The translations under genes were made by a program, and so were the position numbers. Below are positions 20,297-23,744 of a stretch of 23,744 nucleotides of DNA, one piece after another (the first letter of the stretch is position 1; each line of letters starts with the position of its first letter). Source of the stretch: Didymodactylos carnosus (taxonomy: Eukaryota > Rotifera > Eurotatoria > Philodinida > Philodinidae); contig CAJNOQ010002557.1 of assembly GCA_905250885.1 (NCBI GenBank), positions 1 to 23,744 on the forward strand. Direction: 5' to 3'. The notes beneath the pieces were generated by a model that was not told where the DNA came from, made no database searches, and saw only the letters and a program-made list of their open reading frames with translations.

Positions 20297-21148
20297 CTAG
20301 ATCCATTGTTCATTCTCATCAACGTTTGCTACAGCCATGGCTAATGCATAACCGTGTCCCCATGGATGTTTATCATCATTAATCATAATTTTATTATTTT
20401 CTAATGTCATTAACATAGTATGATTTTCGATAAATGTATCATTTACATCATATTTATTTTTATAATATGGTAAACTTTCTTCATGTGGTCCATCTACCTC
20501 TATAATAAGAAGATTTTCTCCACTTCTGTGATAATTAACTAGTTCTTGAAATTTTGGATGTTTTTTAACAAGAGATGTATATACTGGTAAATATATTTTT
20601 TTTCTTGATTCAATGTAACTTAATCTATAATCATTAGGTATAATTGTTGTATGTGGTTGAACATCTTCTGACCGAAATGCAAATTGAATTTCTTCCATAT
20701 TTTTTCCACCAGTTGGCCAACGTACAAAATATTTGTTATTCATGCCCTTTTCTCTCCAGTTCCAATATGCATTAGTCAACTCTTGATTATCATTCATATG
20801 AATTTCAGCTGAATGATTCCATGTAATAATGTGCCGTTTTCTAGGATAATATTGAGTCGTTTTAGGTACTTGTTTCCATATGCGTGAAAATTGCCACACA
20901 TTTTCCATTATTTGTTCTCTGTCATTTTTCAACGAATACGGACCTAACATTCCATAATTTAATTCATCTGTTTGTATAGGTGAACCAGGCATTAATACAA
21001 CAATATTTTTATACCCAGGAACCATCGGATCCCAAAATCCTTTTTCGTATAATCGTCTTCCTACACGAATCTCTCCGACAATTGTCGGTTCTTTGATTTG
21101 TTTGTCATTATCATCAATCAATTCATTACATGTTCGCTTATTTAACAT
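20297..21148 (-). CDS. Intronless conserved protein of unknown function
   Basis: The first in-frame ATG is at 21148 and the TAG stop at 20299-20297, giving 283 residues. The frame is open for 11 more codons upstream without an ATG. I recognise a motif set but no named function: PYSLKN (70-75) with MENVWQFSRIW (81-91), W-N-H-x-A-E-x-H (110-117), YWNWREKGMNN (128-138), YIESRKKIYLPVY (178-190), ENLLIIEVDGPHEES (211-225) and HPWGHGYALAMAV (261-273). I recall uncharacterised proteins with these motifs from large DNA viruses, bacteria and protists. The many conserved Trp, His, Asp and Glu residues suggest an enzyme. There is no signal peptide or membrane segment, so it is probably cytosolic. It has no stops or frameshifts, and its A/T-ending codons match the neighbouring exons. 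It converges on the RING/TRAF gene. Horizontal acquisition is plausible but unproven. Confidence 0.8.
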   Translation of the reverse strand: MLNKRTCNELIDDNDKQIKEPTIVGEIRVGRRLYEKGFWDPMVPGYKNIVVLMPGSPIQTDELNYGMLGPYSLKNDREQIMENVWQFSRIWKQVPKTTQYYPRKRHIITWNHSAEIHMNDNQELTNAYWNWREKGMNNKYFVRWPTGGKNMEEIQFAFRSEDVQPHTTIIPNDYRLSYIESRKKIYLPVYTSLVKKHPKFQELVNYHRSGENLLIIEVDGPHEESLPYYKNKYDVNDTFIENHTMLMTLENNKIMINDDKHPWGHGYALAMAVANVDENEQWI

Positions 21149-22410
21149 TTTCTCAGACTGAATCAAAATACACACAGGCAATTGATGTAGCTAATGTTCT
21201 AAAAAATGAAAAATACTGTCTTACATCATAGAACAACAGTAACGATTTCGCAATCAATATGTGTAAAATGCATAATTGGTGGACTGCTTTGCCAATGAAG
21301 AATCGACCAATAAATGAGGTCACTTTAATCAGACAAAAATCAAGGAACTCGTTATAAACATACTACAAGTATATTATTGATCATATCATTAGTTATCAAT
21401 TAGTTTAGCCTCTGTAACAAGCGGTACAAGAAAAAAATAGATTACAATAGATTATACGGAATAAAATGCTCGAGTTTAGAATGGTTTGCTAACTTTTTAT
21501 GAAACGTCGTTAGAAGTAGAAGTTAACGAAATTAGGAGTGTTCACAGCACCAGTTGTCCGGAGTTGCCATCTATACAAACCAGAAACTCGAAAAAATCTT
21601 GAAATTGTTTTCAAAATCCGGAAAAAACGCGAAAACCCATGTTCACTGCCTTCTCTAATCCTTCTCTACTGCGCAGTACCGAAAAAGGTTTCTTCTCCAG
21701 CTCTATATGATTTTACTCAGCACTTTATCTGGTCTATAATATGAGAAAGGCAGCCTCCGCAAACTATAGATAAAAAAACATTTAAAAATCTTCATGATCA
21801 GGGAAAAACAGCCAAAAGCAGAAAATTCTCAAAACCCGGAAAAATCTCTGACATCGAACAAATTGCGGAAAAGCTCAAAAAACCGGAATTTGTCCGGAAA
21901 ATCTGGACGCGCGGCAGCTATGCTATTGTCATCTGCTAAAGTTCGTTTCTGGAAATTATTCTAATCTTGTGTTCAGATGTTTTGTGTATCTGTATGTTCT
22001 TTTCCCTTCAGTGATTTTATCTGGACTAATGGAAAGCTTTCTAGGCAAGTAGATTTGGATTTTTGATACTTCGCCTCCAAGTAAGATAGGCGTAATGGTA
22101 GGCACATAATAAGTCAAAAGGTCAAATCTATTCAAAATCTTTATCACAAAATTGATAGCTTGAATCTAAAATCTGGCTGTTTTACGTCATTATTATGATT
22201 TGTTTTAAACTGTTTATTAATCGAGAAAAGAACAACAACTTCCACTATACTTTCGGGCACAGAGCAACAATAGTGAAAATGATGGATGGAGCCTCCATTC
22301 AGAAACTCTAAAAAGCAACCAAAACCTTTTTTAATAAAGCGTGATTGTAGCACGAAAATTTCTGATTAAAATGAGACATCTTCCAGCTCTACACGATAAT
22401 TCTTTGCAAA
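21149..22410. other. Intergenic stretch upstream of the minus-strand gene
   Basis: No gene is supported. On the minus strand, TTTTGATTCAG just before the ATG (about 21158-21168) resembles a splice acceptor, so a non-coding 5' exon further upstream is possible. GGAAAA/CCGGAAAA-like motifs repeat loosely at about 21610-21900. Other open frames here have no recognisable domain. Confidence 0.4.
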
Positions 22411-22411
22411 G

Positions 22412-22512
22412 TTATAGAATTTACAAGAAAAGCCCGAAATTAATTTCTTCTTATTTCTGTAGCTTTGAGTGACAATGAACATTTAGGGCTTTTCGTGTAA
22501 ATTCTGTAATCA
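22412..22512. repeat. Small inverted repeat
   Basis: The stretches 22412-22441 and 22484-22512 pair imperfectly through AGAATTTACA(A/C)GAAAAGCCC. The loop is about 42 bases. Confidence 0.6.
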
Positions 22513-23286
22513 GTATAATGAGATATCCAAATTTTTCGAACATTTAAACTGACTCAAAATTTGCACATATGTTCGTCTATCTATACTGCACCAATTTAAA
22601 CAGCGTAAAGGCTTCTGAGTCATACAGTAAATTTTCTAAAAAACCCAGCTTTTTGGAGGCAAGATCTATTTTTCTCAGTCCTGGAACACTTTTAAGAAAG
22701 AATAAGGTCATTCGAAATCAGCGCGTTGAGTTGCACCAAATCACGTATAACACAATCAGTTTTGTATCGGATACCTGTCCATCGACATTTTTTTCCCATG
22801 AATTATTAAAGATCGAGTTTTTGAAAAAAGTTATCTATTCTGAAAACGTTTATTTTTTCTTGGATAGTATTAAAGATAACTAAGCAATGATAATTACTCG
22901 TGAAAAAAGGGTTAACAAGCAAAAAATTCTGATGCCCGCCTGCTGGTAGTAAAATGTTCACTGTGGCATGTCCGCAAAACGAAGGCTTCTTGCAGAAATG
23001 AATCGTGTTCCCTTTTGTTAATACTAATAAGATAGAGTTCAAACTGTTAGGGTAGAAAGTGCAGTGCGTTGCAAAAATTCTGGAACAGACCTTTTTTTGG
23101 CATTTTCTAATTCTTATCGAAGCTTTAATTATCATTATATTTTATTTTCTTCTGTTATTTTTAAACAGAAGATCTGTCACTTACCGGTATTCCTATTACC
23201 AAAACGATTATTCCCTGATAGACGTTGTCTAGTTACATTCAGTTCACTTTTATATAATCTATTACAATTAGAGTATGTGTGATTCG
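22513..23286. other. Non-coding stretch
   Basis: Open frames at 22569-22883 (plus), 22806-23135 (minus) and 23064-23282 (plus) overlap each other. They lack domains and coding-like codon use, so none is called a gene. No repeats were recognised. Confidence 0.4.
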
Positions 23287-23744
23287 TGATGCTCACGAGG
23301 GAACCTCTCGAGGCGATTAAAAGCTTTTCGACTCAGACTATTTTCATCATGTAGGGAATAGTCAGTAGTGAAAAATCCCAAGTTGGTTTGGGCCCATGCG
23401 ACTTTTTGACGGAGATATGAGTTAATTAATGAAAATGCCATTGACAATAATTAATTAATAGTTCACGACCATGATCAGCTAGGAGTCGGAAATATACACC
23501 ACAGTTGAAGATAAATGTTGTCTACTCACTGCGACACTTTTGGGCTTATAAACCAAAGCTTTTGCAAGATATGAATTTTTTATGATTCAGACAGTTTTTA
23601 GTGAAAATTCATCATTGAAAACCTAAAAACTTGTTATCACTTTTTAGATATCTCTATCGACTCAGGAAAGACTTATTTCATTTAGATATAGGTCCCTAAG
23701 AGCCGCTGAGCTTCTGCAGCGTGAACAGAGGTATTTAAAAGGTG
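23287..23744. repeat. Dispersed non-coding repeat related to the window start
   Basis: Read on the minus strand, about 23500-23287 contains TCATGGTCG followed, after a long insert, by TCGAAAAGC and TTCCCTCGTGAG. This is the same order as in 68-156 on the plus strand. Inside the insert, TTAATTAAT occurs twice around 23424-23460. The remainder to 23744 shows nothing further. Confidence 0.35.

Noticed and set aside
19926..20382. Overlapping frames on both strands (19926-20288 and 20188-20382)
   Set aside because: They read through hairpin arms or the opposite strand of the minus-strand gene and have no coding-like composition.
22569..23282. Cluster of open frames up to 109 codons
   Set aside because: They overlap on opposite strands, show no domain, and their composition matches the AT-rich spacer.

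Overview
The window looks like a gene-poor, AT-rich, repeat-rich piece of a small animal genome, most likely a bdelloid rotifer. This is inferred, with no database search. The grounds are short spliceosomal introns (67 nt in the clearest gene), A/T-ending codon use confined to a few exons, a LicD/fukutin-like Golgi-type gene, a RING + TRAF-zinc-finger protein followed by a beta-rich domain of a kind I associate with bdelloid predicted proteins, a tRNA-derived SINE, and many foldback and inverted-repeat DNA elements. Nothing bacterial (operons, Shine-Dalgarno sites, rRNA) is visible.

Layout. 1-5000 has no supportable gene. It holds a large foldback (593-1386), a degenerate TGGTCCGA-rich tract (about 2170-2500), and a TA-flanked element with perfect 144-bp inverted arms and a frameshifted helix-turn-helix remnant inside (2639-3676). 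At 5034-6186 lies a two-exon LicD/fukutin-like membrane protein gene. A further foldback (7108-7499) precedes a small candidate gene for a possibly myristoylated 65-residue protein (7568-7765). 7766-12868 is mostly featureless AT-rich DNA with minor repeats. A SINE with an 11-bp target duplication sits at 12869-13097. 13593-16110 is bounded by CTTAAG-rich inverted ends and looks like a decayed PIF/Harbinger- or ISL2EU-like transposon. Nested in it are a foldback (15265-15541) and three abutting near-perfect to perfect palindromes (15651-15851).

From 17141 to 18755 is a two-exon RING/TRAF-zinc-finger gene whose intron carries a 502-bp TA-flanked MITE. A frame-preserving splice exists if a GC-AG donor is used. 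On the minus strand, 20297-21148 is an intact intronless 283-codon gene of an uncharacterised family that I recall from large DNA viruses, bacteria and protists. A 330-bp hairpin lies just beyond its stop. The remainder to 23744 is non-coding, with one small hairpin and a segment related in inverted orientation to the start of the window.

The genes do not form an evident pathway: one is a glycan-modification-type enzyme, one a probable ubiquitin-ligase-type protein, one of unknown function. The dominant theme is dense insertion of non-autonomous, hairpin-forming DNA elements around isolated genes. Functions rest on motifs read by eye.
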